DNA of 64,000 bases from Clostridium sp. AF37-5 (GTDB lineage: Bacteria > Bacillota > Clostridia > Lachnospirales > Lachnospiraceae), in contig NZ_QUDR01000004.1 of assembly GCF_003477605.1 (NCBI RefSeq), positions 91,952 to 155,951 on the forward strand. Direction: 5' to 3'. Shown piece after piece: positions 38,001 to 46,296 of this stretch (the stretch's first letter is position 1; each line of letters begins with the position of its first letter). The notes under the pieces were generated by a model that worked only from the letters and a program-made list of their open reading frames with translations, had not been told where the DNA came from and did not search any database. The translations under genes and the position numbers were made by a program.

Positions 38001-38318
38001 ATATTTAAGCACAAAATATATTTCCTCTTTCGATAATTCCTCATGTTGACCTTTTATTCTCATATCCAGTTGATTATTACACATATGTTCAGGAACTGAT
38101 AATCCATATTTTATCCAAAGTTTTTCAAAGTCTTTTACTCTGGTTCTCCTTCTTCTTAATAATCTTTTTGTCTGTCGATAAGTTCTTCTATCTGCATTTT
38201 TACTAGCCTCTGCAGCTTCAAATAAATTAGCTCCTGATTCTAAAATCTGATACTCATCTGAAACAACAGCCCACCCCACTGACGCAATTCCAATATCCAA
38301 TCCAAATCGTACACCCAT
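35016..38318 (-). CDS. cas9: Cas9 endonuclease, compact type II
   Basis: A 1100-residue Cas9, close in size to the St1 and Sa enzymes. RuvC-I is GLDIGIASVGWA with D8; the Arg-rich bridge helix runs about 42-66; RuvC-II is IVIEMPRD with E507; the HNH site is FEIDHIIPRS (D594, H595) with Asn residues at 609 and 618-623; RuvC-III is YSHHAVDAML (H738, D741). All catalytic residues are present, so it should be active. The C-terminal 300 residues would read the PAM, which cannot be deduced here. The ribosome site is weak (GGTGAC). Confidence 0.98.
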   Translation of the reverse strand: MGVRFGLDIGIASVGWAVVSDEYQILESGANLFEAAEASKNADRRTYRQTKRLLRRRRTRVKDFEKLWIKYGLSVPEHMCNNQLDMRIKGQHEELSKEEIYFVLKYMLLHRGISYLDDVVDDTNATGEYKKGLLYNQKELNENKLPCEIQYERLCKYGKYRGEITTTNNEEKITFSNVFTKSAYKTEITNFLDMQKKFHPFISAGFISEYMAIFERKREYYEGPGNEKSRTDYGKYTTLINPETGQYITEENIFEKLIGKCSIYTEERRISAASYTAQEFNLLNDLNNINVNNRKLSKEEKCAIICKVKTEKVVNMKRIISDVMGEKIEYLTGCRIDKNGKEIFHKMEQYNKIRREFEKVGLDVDYFSRDELDQIGDILTLNTEKEAILCAFKRNGVVMSTEMQETLMEIRRKNASMFSKWHKFSKKLMLELIPELYEQPKNQMQLFSEMGVFKPDTEKYKQYSKLPKEEILDDIYNPVVRRSVSVTVDIINALIKKYGWPKEIVIEMPRDRNTEEQKQRIRDFQKNNEKELKAIIKKVKDEYGYNITEDHFYKHKKLAMKLKLWNEQDGLCLYSGKTIDIYDLVNNRNAFEIDHIIPRSISFDDSRTNKVLVYATENQLKGNQTPYMYLRETKKMWGLDDFVDYCCTLKDKKKISKTKLDKLLFREDITKIDVLKRFISRNINDTRYASRVVLNSIQSFIKAKESETKVKVVRGSFTSQMRMAMQLPKDREKDYSHHAVDAMLICFSQMGYEAYHLIQKEFIDFENEEITNYSLWSKNMDDATYQKVMFSQRWKLIRDNIINAEKKVKYWHRVDKKANRQLCRQTIRGTRRIDDKNMIVYKLNIYDKTGYDTLKKKLSNGKESDFLMFHNDPKTWEQLKMVLNEYSDAKNAFVQYELETGDCFRKCSKKHNGPKVTNLKYISGEVGSCIDISHKYNLSPNCQKVVLENINPYRTDVYYSRKEKRYFLVGLKYSDFKYTSEGYRIDEKAYCNALKNEEMLQSGMSLNDLSRLEFEYLFSLYKNDYIEYELKGKVYVERFLSRTMPQNANYIETKPIECANYEKRHPVGLKKAISIKKIRTDILGNRYYAQKEKFTLDVDN

Positions 38319-38396
38319 TATTTGTCACCTATATAACTTCCGTTATCCTTTCCTTTAATTTATTACTATATATAGCCACCCTTTTAACTCACTTTG

Positions 38397-38435
38397 ACAA
38401 AAAATCCCCAACTCACATTCCTGCGTTTTGGGGAT
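38397..38435 (-). terminator. Rho-independent terminator after the exonuclease gene
   Basis: Stem ATCCCCAA / TTGGGGAT with a 16-nt loop, followed on the minus strand by TTTTTTG. It separates the exonuclease transcript from cas9 and leaves room for a separate cas9 promoter at about 38330-38400. Confidence 0.75.
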
Positions 38436-38570
38436 TCATCCATTCCTATTTACCTATCCCCATCAGCGCTTTATACGCCAATATTATCACACTTCAAAGA
38501 TGATGTCAAAAAATATGTAACTTTTTGTAATATTTTTATATCCACTACTACTATGCATTTTATTTTTTAT

Positions 38571-39695
38571 TTATTGTTCTGCCAACTCCTTTTCTATTTT
38601 CTCAAAAAGCACATCAATTTTTTTCTTCTTTGCACGCATCATCTTCTTGTCATGATGATAAATATATTGCACGACATCATAAAAATTATGGGTTTTCAAA
38701 TTCTGATTGTGAAAGCCTTGGTTGCATTTTATACGACCACGCTTGGAAGCGGTCGAACGATTGACGCGAAAGTTTGCATGCATAACATACCGCACATTGT
38801 CATCATCCAGATAAATCCGCCAATAACCGGCTGCGGTGGTGATGGAAACCATATCCGCAATGAAATTACAGGAAAAGCCAAACGCCTCACAGATTTTCTC
38901 AATGTTATTATCAGTAAGCGGAAGAAGCCTTAATCTTTTCACTTTTTGCTGCTTTCTATCTTCCTTACTTGGCTTTTTCCAATAAAAACGCTGCCATTGG
39001 TCTTTTGAAAAACAACACCGGCAGGGTTTATACCCAGAAAAGACAAACTTTTTTGCTCCCTGCATTTCAACCGCATTTTTTCCTGCTGCATACCGGCAGT
39101 CACTCTGATGTATTTTTCGGGTAATCGGATTCACTGCACATAAATCATCCCTCGTCCGCCCGTCGTATTTTATATACATACTCTTAAATAGCTCGTACAG
39201 ATAAGAAACATCATATTTGGAGTAATGCAGCATCCACGGCCGATACGAAACTTTTGCCTGCCTGAGAGCCGCTTCAAAACCAATTGGATTCTTTTCTTCC
39301 ACCGCTATCGTTTGCAAAATTTCCTGCATCAATATAACTCGATGCTTCGGTAGCTGTATCTCCTCTCGTTTCATAGTCTCACGGTATATCTGATAGGTTT
39401 CCCAAGACCAGACAACAACAAATGAGAATTTGGAAAATGTTTGTTTCAGGTTTCCGAACACTTCCTTTGCTGGTTTTGCCACAGCCACTTCTTTCCTTTG
39501 CACATGGGTTAGTTTGCAAGTATTTTCTGTAAGGGCCTCAATATCTTTCAGACCTACCCGCTTGGCAAATGATTTTTCTGCCTTTAAATCTGCATCTGCT
39601 CCGATTGCTGCCACCTGAACCGGCTCCCAATCGGATATGTTCTTTGAATTGTTTTTTGCATTCCATTCAATATCTAAGAATAAATATTCTATCAT
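38571..39695 (-). CDS. DnaQ-like exonuclease fused to Ada-like zinc motif
   Basis: A 374-residue protein. The N-terminal region begins YLFLDIEWN, a DEDD-type Exo I motif (D8, E10), and HYSKYDVSYLYELF fits the third exonuclease motif; a middle Exo II Asp is not obvious. A segment NPITRKIHQSDCRYAAG ... GYKPCRCC resembles the Cys-rich metal-binding module of Ada proteins. The C-terminal third is basic and helical. It is immediately upstream of cas9 on the same strand, behind its own terminator. A DNA-end-trimming role is inferred; a link to spacer capture is possible but unproven. Confidence 0.62.
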   Translation of the reverse strand: MIEYLFLDIEWNAKNNSKNISDWEPVQVAAIGADADLKAEKSFAKRVGLKDIEALTENTCKLTHVQRKEVAVAKPAKEVFGNLKQTFSKFSFVVVWSWETYQIYRETMKREEIQLPKHRVILMQEILQTIAVEEKNPIGFEAALRQAKVSYRPWMLHYSKYDVSYLYELFKSMYIKYDGRTRDDLCAVNPITRKIHQSDCRYAAGKNAVEMQGAKKFVFSGYKPCRCCFSKDQWQRFYWKKPSKEDRKQQKVKRLRLLPLTDNNIEKICEAFGFSCNFIADMVSITTAAGYWRIYLDDDNVRYVMHANFRVNRSTASKRGRIKCNQGFHNQNLKTHNFYDVVQYIYHHDKKMMRAKKKKIDVLFEKIEKELAEQ

Positions 39696-39758
39696 TCATA
39701 CCGCCACCTTTCCACCTTTTTCAAATAACTGATATTTTTATAGTTTCCAAAGGTTTTC

Positions 39759-39838
39759 TTCCCTTTCGGTGACTCCATCCTACCACATCCAACTGTCCAA
39801 TAAACTTCCCACCTAACTTATTTATAACATATTACTCA
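39759..39838 (-). repeat. 80-nt duplicated upstream element, copy B
   Basis: Gap-free 80-nt counterpart of 29377-29456, located 64 nt before the exonuclease start. The same blocks are conserved, and the variable parts fall between them, as expected of paired regulatory sites or a structured leader. Confidence 0.7.
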
Positions 39839-39865
39839 AACAAGTTCAACACAAAAAAACATTTC

Positions 39866-39901
39866 CATAAAAAACAACCCCGCACTTTCCAAAGTACGAG
39901 G
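39866..39901 (-). terminator. Terminator after mscS
   Basis: On the minus strand, CCTCGTACTTT pairs with AGTGCGGGG around a short loop and is followed by TTGTTTTTTAT. It ends the glgB-mscS transcript. Confidence 0.78.
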
Positions 39902-39920
39902 TCATTCAAATGATTTTTAT

Positions 39921-40757
39921 TCAGTTTTCTTTTGTTGATACCATATGCACATCCATCTGTGGAAATGGGATGGAAATACCGGCTTCGTCAAACGACTTCT
40001 TAATCTGCTCGGTCATTGCCCAGCGAGTCGTCCAGTAATCGTCCGGTTTCACCCAGAGCTGAATCAGCAAAATCACGGCACTGTCGCCAAGCTCTGAAAC
40101 GACAACGCGAATTGGTTCGTCAGGAAGTCTGTCTTTCTGGCTCTCACCAATTTTCATCAACACTTCTTTTGCCAGATTAAGCGGCGCGTCATAAGCAATT
40201 CCAACTGAAATATCCACACGGCGGCGGTCTTCTTTTGTTGCATTGACAATGTTAGAATCCGCCAGTTTTCCATTTGGTAAAATGACGGCACGATTATCAG
40301 CCGTTGTCAGCGTGGTGTAAACCACATCAATCTTCTGAACAACGCCTTCCACATCACCGACAATGATGTAATCACCGACACAAAACGGCTTCATAATCAA
40401 AATCAGGACACCACCGGCGAAGTTGGCAAGACTGCCTTGAAGGGCGAGACCGATTGCCAGACCGGCAGAGCCAACAATTGCAATAATCGAACTTGCGGCA
40501 AATCCGAAAATCTGCGCCACAATAATTACCAAAAATACATACAGCGTGATTTTAGATGCCGAGAGAAAAAAGGAAATAACACCGGGGTCCATTTCTCTTT
40601 TTTCCATCGAACGCCGCACAATTTTCAATAGCTTTTTTATCAGCTTTGAGCCTACCGCGAATACCAGGATTCCAACGGCGATGGAAAGAAGGAAATCCAT
40701 CCCGCGTGGAATCAGCTGTTCCGCATAGGAAACCAATTGCTGCATCACATTTTCCAT
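39921..40757 (-). CDS. mscS: MscS-family mechanosensitive channel
   Basis: A 278-residue small-conductance channel: three membrane helices (about 18-38, 60-80, 86-112) and a cytoplasmic beta/alpha vestibule. The pore helix carries the Gly/Ala pattern GSAGLAIGLALQGSLANFAGG. These channels open on hypo-osmotic shock to release solutes. The gene starts three bases after glgB ends. Confidence 0.93.
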   Translation of the reverse strand: MENVMQQLVSYAEQLIPRGMDFLLSIAVGILVFAVGSKLIKKLLKIVRRSMEKREMDPGVISFFLSASKITLYVFLVIIVAQIFGFAASSIIAIVGSAGLAIGLALQGSLANFAGGVLILIMKPFCVGDYIIVGDVEGVVQKIDVVYTTLTTADNRAVILPNGKLADSNIVNATKEDRRRVDISVGIAYDAPLNLAKEVLMKIGESQKDRLPDEPIRVVVSELGDSAVILLIQLWVKPDDYWTTRWAMTEQIKKSFDEAGISIPFPQMDVHMVSTKEN

Positions 40758-40760
40758 GAT

Positions 40761-43010
40761 TTATCTCTCTTTCTTTTTGCGTCCGGCATTTGACGGAACT
40801 TTCGTACAGGAAAAAATCTGAATCGAAAGTGGCGCCAAACGACACTCTATCGAATTTACTCTGCCATCCCAGTGCTTGCGTTTGGACTGTTTTACGCGCG
40901 GATTCACAAATCCGGTTCCGCCGTATTCGGACGCATCACTGTTAAAGATTTCTTTATATTTTCCGGCAAACGGCACACCAATACGGAATGCCTCGTAAGA
41001 AACCGGAGTAAAATTGCAGACAACCAAAAGTGTTTCGTCTTTGCTTTTTCGTAAAAAAGCAATTACACTGTGATCCGCATCCAATGTACTAATCCACTCA
41101 AAACCGGCAGGACGTGCATCCAGTTCATACATCGCCGGATGTGCCAGATAGAACGAATTGAGAACACTGACATACTGGCGCAGTCTCTCGTTATCCGACA
41201 TTTCTCCGTCTACGGCATCCAAAAGATTCCAGTCGAGTTCCCGTTTCTCCGAAAATTCTCTTTCCTGTCCAAATTCCTGACCCATAAAAATCAACTTTTT
41301 GCCCGGATGTGCTGCCATGTAACCGTACGTCAGACGAAGTGTAGCAAATTTATCCGAAATACTTCCCGGCATTTTCGTAAACATGGAGCCTTTCATGTGA
41401 ACGACTTCATCGTGGCTCAAGACAAGCATAAAATCCTCCGAATACTGATAAATCATGCTGAAAGTGAGCATACCATGACGACCTTTACGAAACAGCGGGT
41501 CGGTGCGGATGTACTCCAGATAATCATTCATCCAGCCCATGTTCCATTTCAAATCAAAGTCAAGACCGCCCTCTTTGACAGGACCGGTCACCTGCGGCCA
41601 CGCCGTAGATTCCTCAGCAATCGAAAAGCTTCCATCTTTTCTTTCATGAATTTTTTTGTTCAAATTCTGTAAAAATGCAATGGCTTCTAAATTCTCATTT
41701 CCGCCATAAACATTGGCAACCCATTCGCCATCTTCCTTGCCGTAATCGAGATACAGCATAGAAGCGACTGCGTCCATCCGAAGTCCATCAATGTGAAAAC
41801 GCTCCAGCCAGAACAGTGCATTGGCAGTAAGGAAATTGATTACTTCCGGTCTGCCATAATTGTAAATCAGTGTGCCCCAGTGCGGATGTTCGCCCTGACG
41901 CTTGTCCAAATGCTCATACAGACAAGTACCGTCGAAACGGGCAAGTCCATGTTCGTCTTTTGGAAAATGCGCCGGTACCCAGTCGAGGATCACACCAAGT
42001 CCGTGCTGATGCAGATAATCTACAAAGTACATAAAATCATCCGGCGTACCGTAGCGGGAAGTCGGTGCGTAGTAACCGGTCACCTGATACCCCCACGATG
42101 CGTCATACGGATGCTCCATAATCGGCATCAGTTCCACATGCGTGTAACCCATTTCCTCACAATAATCGCAAATCATCGGTGCAAGTTCACGGTAATTATA
42201 AAATTCTTTTTCGGCATCCGCCGGCTTTTTAAATGCGCCAAGCGCCACTTCGTAAACAAGCATCGGCTCCTTTTTCGCATTCCATTTTTTACGCTCGGTA
42301 AGCCACTTTGCATCTTTCCAGTGATACTTATTCAAATCCCATACAATGCTTGCCGTCGCCGGACGATGCTCTGCATAATTGCCATACGGATCTGCTTTCA
42401 TCACACGCTTTCCGTCCGCGCCCCAGATTTCATATTTATACAAATCTCCGGCACTTACACCCGGAACAAACAACTCGTAAATTCCTGCTGCCTCCAGATA
42501 GCGCATCGGATTTCTCGCTGCCTGCCAGTCGTTAAAATCACCTACGACGCTAACTGCCTTTGCCTCCGGCGCCCACACAGCAAAATACGTTCCTTTCACG
42601 CCCTCGATTGTCATCGGATGAGCACCCATTTTTTCATAAACGGTATCGTGAATTCCGTTGCTAAACTGCGTCATGTCCACGCCGTCAAACAAAGAGTCTA
42701 CTGCATAAGCATCCGTTTTTTCAATTTTCTTTTTCCCCTGTTTCAAGACAAAATGATACGAAGGAATTTTTTTTGCCTGAATCAATACCGCAAAATACCC
42801 GGTCTCGTCCATTTTTGTCATTTTGTATTCTTTTTTTAAATCCTCACCGGAAACGACAATCGAATCTGCCTCCGGTTCAAATGCTGTGATAAGCACATGG
42901 CTTTTGTCCACCTGCTTCGGTCCAAGAACCGTCTCCGGTCTGCCGCACTCGGCATACATAAGCGCCTCAATTTCCGGCCACTGCATATAGTCTTCTAATT
43001 GTTTTGCCAT
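40761..43010 (-). CDS. glgB: 1,4-alpha-glucan branching enzyme
   Basis: A 749-residue GH13 enzyme that makes alpha-1,6 branches in glycogen. It has an N-terminal beta domain, a CBM48 module (YFAVWAPEAKAVSVVGDFNDW), and a catalytic barrel with ELMPIMEHPYD, GLRMDAVASMLY (nucleophile Asp), IAEESTAWPQV (acid Glu) and LVLSHDEVVH (third Asp). No other glycogen gene is nearby. The length fits the family. Confidence 0.95.
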   Translation of the reverse strand: MAKQLEDYMQWPEIEALMYAECGRPETVLGPKQVDKSHVLITAFEPEADSIVVSGEDLKKEYKMTKMDETGYFAVLIQAKKIPSYHFVLKQGKKKIEKTDAYAVDSLFDGVDMTQFSNGIHDTVYEKMGAHPMTIEGVKGTYFAVWAPEAKAVSVVGDFNDWQAARNPMRYLEAAGIYELFVPGVSAGDLYKYEIWGADGKRVMKADPYGNYAEHRPATASIVWDLNKYHWKDAKWLTERKKWNAKKEPMLVYEVALGAFKKPADAEKEFYNYRELAPMICDYCEEMGYTHVELMPIMEHPYDASWGYQVTGYYAPTSRYGTPDDFMYFVDYLHQHGLGVILDWVPAHFPKDEHGLARFDGTCLYEHLDKRQGEHPHWGTLIYNYGRPEVINFLTANALFWLERFHIDGLRMDAVASMLYLDYGKEDGEWVANVYGGNENLEAIAFLQNLNKKIHERKDGSFSIAEESTAWPQVTGPVKEGGLDFDLKWNMGWMNDYLEYIRTDPLFRKGRHGMLTFSMIYQYSEDFMLVLSHDEVVHMKGSMFTKMPGSISDKFATLRLTYGYMAAHPGKKLIFMGQEFGQEREFSEKRELDWNLLDAVDGEMSDNERLRQYVSVLNSFYLAHPAMYELDARPAGFEWISTLDADHSVIAFLRKSKDETLLVVCNFTPVSYEAFRIGVPFAGKYKEIFNSDASEYGGTGFVNPRVKQSKRKHWDGRVNSIECRLAPLSIQIFSCTKVPSNAGRKKKER

Positions 43011-43027
43011 AATTTTCTCCCTTTTCT

Positions 43028-43699
43028 TTACTCGTTATACCAAGCTACAATTTCTTCCCCATCTTCTGTGTATTTTTTCTCTTCTTTTGGCATATATTTT
43101 TTCATGACATGCTCCATTGGGAACGTGTACAAAAGGGAAGCAGCACCCGGCGCAAAAATGAAAATGAGCACCACGTTTGTCACCATGCCAAACCAGATAA
43201 GTGCTACCGTTGCCGCCAGAATCACAAGCATCAAAAGTGTATGCAGAAAATGACGGAACGCGCAATATAAACTCAAACGCAGAATCTGCGAGAATTTTGT
43301 TCCAAAGCGTGAAATAATCGGGTAAATGTAACAGCTGATACACAAAATGATAAACAAAAGGGCGTAATACGCACCAATCAGATACCCTCCTTTTTCACCG
43401 CCGGTCTCCGCTACAATATTCATGTTCAGCCAGAGAAGCACCACGATAATTGCCGTTACAACCCACGCAATTGTGGACTGCAAAAAGTTTGTCTTAAAAC
43501 TGTGCCAGAACTCACGCCATACATAACTGCGGTTGTGGCGCAGCACTTTGGCGCTTACATAATACAGCGATGTCGTTGCTGCTCCCACGGTAACAATCGG
43601 AATACAAAACACGAGATAAATAAGTGTCAGCCAGCCAATATCAAAAATTTTGCTGAGCGTGCGCATTACCACATTGTCCGAATTAAAAAACTTATCCAT
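43028..43699 (-). CDS. YesL/DUF624-family membrane protein
   Basis: A 223-residue protein with five to six hydrophobic helices and the family pattern (FNSDNVVMRTLSKIFDIGWLT near the start). YesL-type proteins often accompany carbohydrate transport genes in Firmicutes, but their activity is unknown. GGAGG before the ATG at 43699 sets the start 19 codons inside the longest reading. It ends 17 nt before glgB. Confidence 0.8.
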   Translation of the reverse strand: MDKFFNSDNVVMRTLSKIFDIGWLTLIYLVFCIPIVTVGAATTSLYYVSAKVLRHNRSYVWREFWHSFKTNFLQSTIAWVVTAIIVVLLWLNMNIVAETGGEKGGYLIGAYYALLFIILCISCYIYPIISRFGTKFSQILRLSLYCAFRHFLHTLLMLVILAATVALIWFGMVTNVVLIFIFAPGAASLLYTFPMEHVMKKYMPKEEKKYTEDGEEIVAWYNE

Positions 43700-43712
43700 T
43701 AAAATTTCCTCC

Positions 43713-44948
43713 TTAGATTTCGTGAATAAATAATCCACTGCGTAATTTCGGTTCAAACCACGTTGATTTTGGCGGCATCAAAAGTTTTTGGTCTGCCACG
43801 TCAAAAAGTTCCGTAATGGATGTCGGATACATGGAAAATGAAACTTTCATGTCGTTATCTGCCCGACGCTCCAATTCTTTGAGTCCGCGGATTCCTCCGA
43901 TAAAATCAATCCGCGAATCGGTACGCGGGTCGCCAATACCAAGAACCGGTCCCAAAAGATAATCCTGCAGCACCGATACATCCAGTGAACCAACCGCATC
44001 TTTTCCTTCAAACAACTCCGGTTTTGCTATCAGGCGGTACCACTGCTTGTCGAGATACATTCCAACTTCGCCCTTCTTTTGCGGGCGGACAGCGCCATCT
44101 TCTTCATTTACCTCAAAGCATTCCGCTACTTTTTCCAAAAATTCGTCTTTACTTAATCCATTTAAATCTTTTACGGTACGGTTATAATCCATAATCATCA
44201 ACTGGTCATGCGGGAAAAGCACTGACAGGAAATAATTAAATTCTTCATCCCCGGTATAACCCGGATTTTCTTTTCTGCGTTTCAATCCGACTTTCACTGC
44301 TGAAGCTGCACGGTGGTGGCCATCTGCAATGTAAATATTTTCAATATCCGCAAACGCTTTTCCTAATTTTTCTACGTCCTCTGCCTCCGCAATTTTCCAG
44401 ACGCGGTGTGTAATTCCATCCACCGCCGTAAAATCATAAATCGGCTCTTCTTTCTGTTTTTTCGCCACAATTTCATCAATCACTTTTTCACTGCGGTATG
44501 CAAGAAAGATTGGTCCGGTCTGGGCATTACACGTGTCCACATGTGTAATACGGTCAATTTCTTTGTCTTCTCTTGTATTTTCATGTTTTTTGATTACGCC
44601 ATTTACATAATCATCCACGGATGCGCAGGCAACAATTCCCGTCTGTGAACGTCCATCCATCACAAGTTCATATACATAATACGCAGAATCTGTGTCTTTT
44701 ATATAAACACCGTCCGCAATATCTTTTTCGAGCAATTCTTTTGCTTTTTGATAAACTTCCGGTGCATAGGTGTCCACCGAATCGTCAAAACTGGTTTCTG
44801 CACGGTCAATTTTTAAAAATGACATCGGCTCACGAAGGACTTCTTCTTTTGCCTCCTGTCGATTATATACATCATATGGTAAAGCGGCAACTCTCGCTGC
44901 TTTTGATTTTTCAGGTCTTACACATTGAAATGGTCGAATGACTGCCAT
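43713..44948 (-). CDS. DUF1015-family protein
   Basis: A 411-residue cytoplasmic protein with the DUF1015 hallmarks: ALPYDVYNRQEAKE near the start, a central IADGHHRAASA motif and the C-terminal MPPKSTWFEPKLRSGLFIHEI. The family is widespread and sometimes linked to serine metabolism, with kinase-like activity reported for some members; the role here is unassigned. AGGAGGTAC precedes the ATG. Confidence 0.88.
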   Translation of the reverse strand: MAVIRPFQCVRPEKSKAARVAALPYDVYNRQEAKEEVLREPMSFLKIDRAETSFDDSVDTYAPEVYQKAKELLEKDIADGVYIKDTDSAYYVYELVMDGRSQTGIVACASVDDYVNGVIKKHENTREDKEIDRITHVDTCNAQTGPIFLAYRSEKVIDEIVAKKQKEEPIYDFTAVDGITHRVWKIAEAEDVEKLGKAFADIENIYIADGHHRAASAVKVGLKRRKENPGYTGDEEFNYFLSVLFPHDQLMIMDYNRTVKDLNGLSKDEFLEKVAECFEVNEEDGAVRPQKKGEVGMYLDKQWYRLIAKPELFEGKDAVGSLDVSVLQDYLLGPVLGIGDPRTDSRIDFIGGIRGLKELERRADNDMKVSFSMYPTSITELFDVADQKLLMPPKSTWFEPKLRSGLFIHEI

Positions 44949-45063
44949 ATCTGTTGTACCTCCTATCTGATTTTCTGCTTTTCTAACGTATCATATCTAT
45001 TATACCGAATTCCATGAGTATTCGCAAGCATTTCGGGGCATACTGCTTCTAGGAGGGATGGTT

Positions 45064-45468
45064 TTGAATAAGAAATTAAAGAAACAAACAACTGATTTTC
45101 TGAAATGTGGTCTCATCGGCTGGGGCATGGAATGTTTATGGACCGGATGTGGCTCTTTGTGCGGAGAAAAAAATAAGAAAATGCCCTGCCAGACATCCAT
45201 CTGGATGTTCCCCATTTATGGCATGGCGTCTGTCCTTTCTCCCTTATGCAAAAAAATGCAGGGCAGGCATGTCCTCGTGCGCGGCTCCGTCTACACTGCC
45301 TGCATTTTCCTCACCGAATATGGCACCGGCTCCTTCTTGAAAAAACGCGGCTGCTGCCCGTGGGATTATAGTAAATCCAAAGCAAATTATAAAGGAATCG
45401 TCCGCTTTGACTACGCCCCACTCTGGTTTTTGGTTGGGCTGATGTATGAGAAGGTGTTGATGAAGTAG
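45064..45468 (+). CDS. Putative ABC-transporter-type IV (CmpB-like) membrane protein
   Basis: A 134-residue membrane protein of the CmpB-like group, with Trp-rich helices (GLIGWGMECLWTG) and the C-terminal signature WDYSKSKANYKGIVRFDY followed by APLWFLVG. I take the TTG at 45064 as start because GGAGGG lies 7 nt upstream; the ATG at 45058 is within 2 nt of it. The Cys-rich character is odd. Unique plus-strand gene among minus-strand neighbours. Confidence 0.68.
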   Translation: MNKKLKKQTTDFLKCGLIGWGMECLWTGCGSLCGEKNKKMPCQTSIWMFPIYGMASVLSPLCKKMQGRHVLVRGSVYTACIFLTEYGTGSFLKKRGCCPWDYSKSKANYKGIVRFDYAPLWFLVGLMYEKVLMK

Positions 45469-45516
45469 GAATTGGGCGGGCTTTTTGTTTTCGAGTAGTT
45501 TATTAAAAAAATATGT

Positions 45517-45641
45517 ATCAAGTGGGCGCTCCCGCTCGTTGAGTGCGTAGCGGTATGGGCACTCAATTAGCGAAAGCGCCCACGAGACGCAAAGTTTTTC
45601 TTTTGAATTACGGAAACCAAAAAAATTCCAACAAATATTTA
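45517..45641. repeat. Long palindromic intergenic element 4, truncated
   Basis: Shares with element 1 the core CTCGTTGAGTGCGTAGCGG plus TATGGGCACT and the right arm (CGCAAAGTTTTTCT, GAATTACGGAAACC). The left outer arm is missing; instead GTGGGCGCT pairs with AGCGCCCAC. Its right end touches the nth stop codon, so it forms the 3' end of that transcript. Confidence 0.8.
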
Positions 45642-46271
45642 TCACAAAGACTTCTTACAAACCTCCTGCAAACAGCACTTCTCACAATAAGCTTTTCTTG
45701 CGGTACATACTTCTCTGCCATGATTAACAAGGCGGTGACAGAAGTCGCTTCCCTTCTCGCCGGGAATGATTTTCCAGAGAGCCATCTCTACCTTCTTCGG
45801 GTCTTTGATGCCGTCCACGAGTCCCATCCGGTTTGTAAGGCGGATGCAGTGTGTGTCGGTAACAATTGCCGGCTTTCCAAAAACATCGCCCATAATCAGG
45901 TTGGCGCTCTTCCGACCAACACCCGGGAGTTTCAGTAATTTATCAAAGTCATCCGGCACCTGTCCGTTATATTGTTCTACAAGCGTAGTCATGCATTTAT
46001 GAATATCTCTTGCTTTGCTTTTACCAAGTCCGCACGGCTTCACAATCTCTTCGATTTCTTCCGGTGTGGCGGCGGCAAGTGCTGCCGGTGACGGATACTT
46101 GGCAAATAAATCTTTCACCACAACATTCACTCGGGCGTCCGTACACTGTGCCGCCAAACGCACGCTGACAAGCAGTTTCCATGCCTCATCATAATCAAGT
46201 GTACAGTCCGCCAGCGGATATTCTTTTTCCAGCAAATCAATAATTTTTTCTGCCCGCTGCTTCTTTGTCAT
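45642..46271 (-). CDS. nth: Endonuclease III
   Basis: A 209-residue base-excision glycosylase/AP lyase for oxidised pyrimidines. The helix-hairpin-helix LPGVGRKSANLI with the active Lys, the catalytic Asp in VTDTHCIRL and the 4Fe-4S cluster C-x6-C-x2-C-x5-C at the C-terminus are all present. GAGGTG precedes the ATG. It may be the last gene of the clp-lon operon. Confidence 0.96.
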   Translation of the reverse strand: MTKKQRAEKIIDLLEKEYPLADCTLDYDEAWKLLVSVRLAAQCTDARVNVVVKDLFAKYPSPAALAAATPEEIEEIVKPCGLGKSKARDIHKCMTTLVEQYNGQVPDDFDKLLKLPGVGRKSANLIMGDVFGKPAIVTDTHCIRLTNRMGLVDGIKDPKKVEMALWKIIPGEKGSDFCHRLVNHGREVCTARKAYCEKCCLQEVCKKSL

Positions 46272-46296
46272 ACCGGTATCACCTCGTAAAATTTTA

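Noticed and set aside
39759-39838. MraZ-type box array because of repeated TGGGA/TTGGA motifs
   Set aside because: Spacing is irregular (11, 8, 10) and there is no division gene next to it.
42308-42839. Long plus-strand ORFs inside glgB
   Set aside because: Shadow frames of a clear conserved gene.
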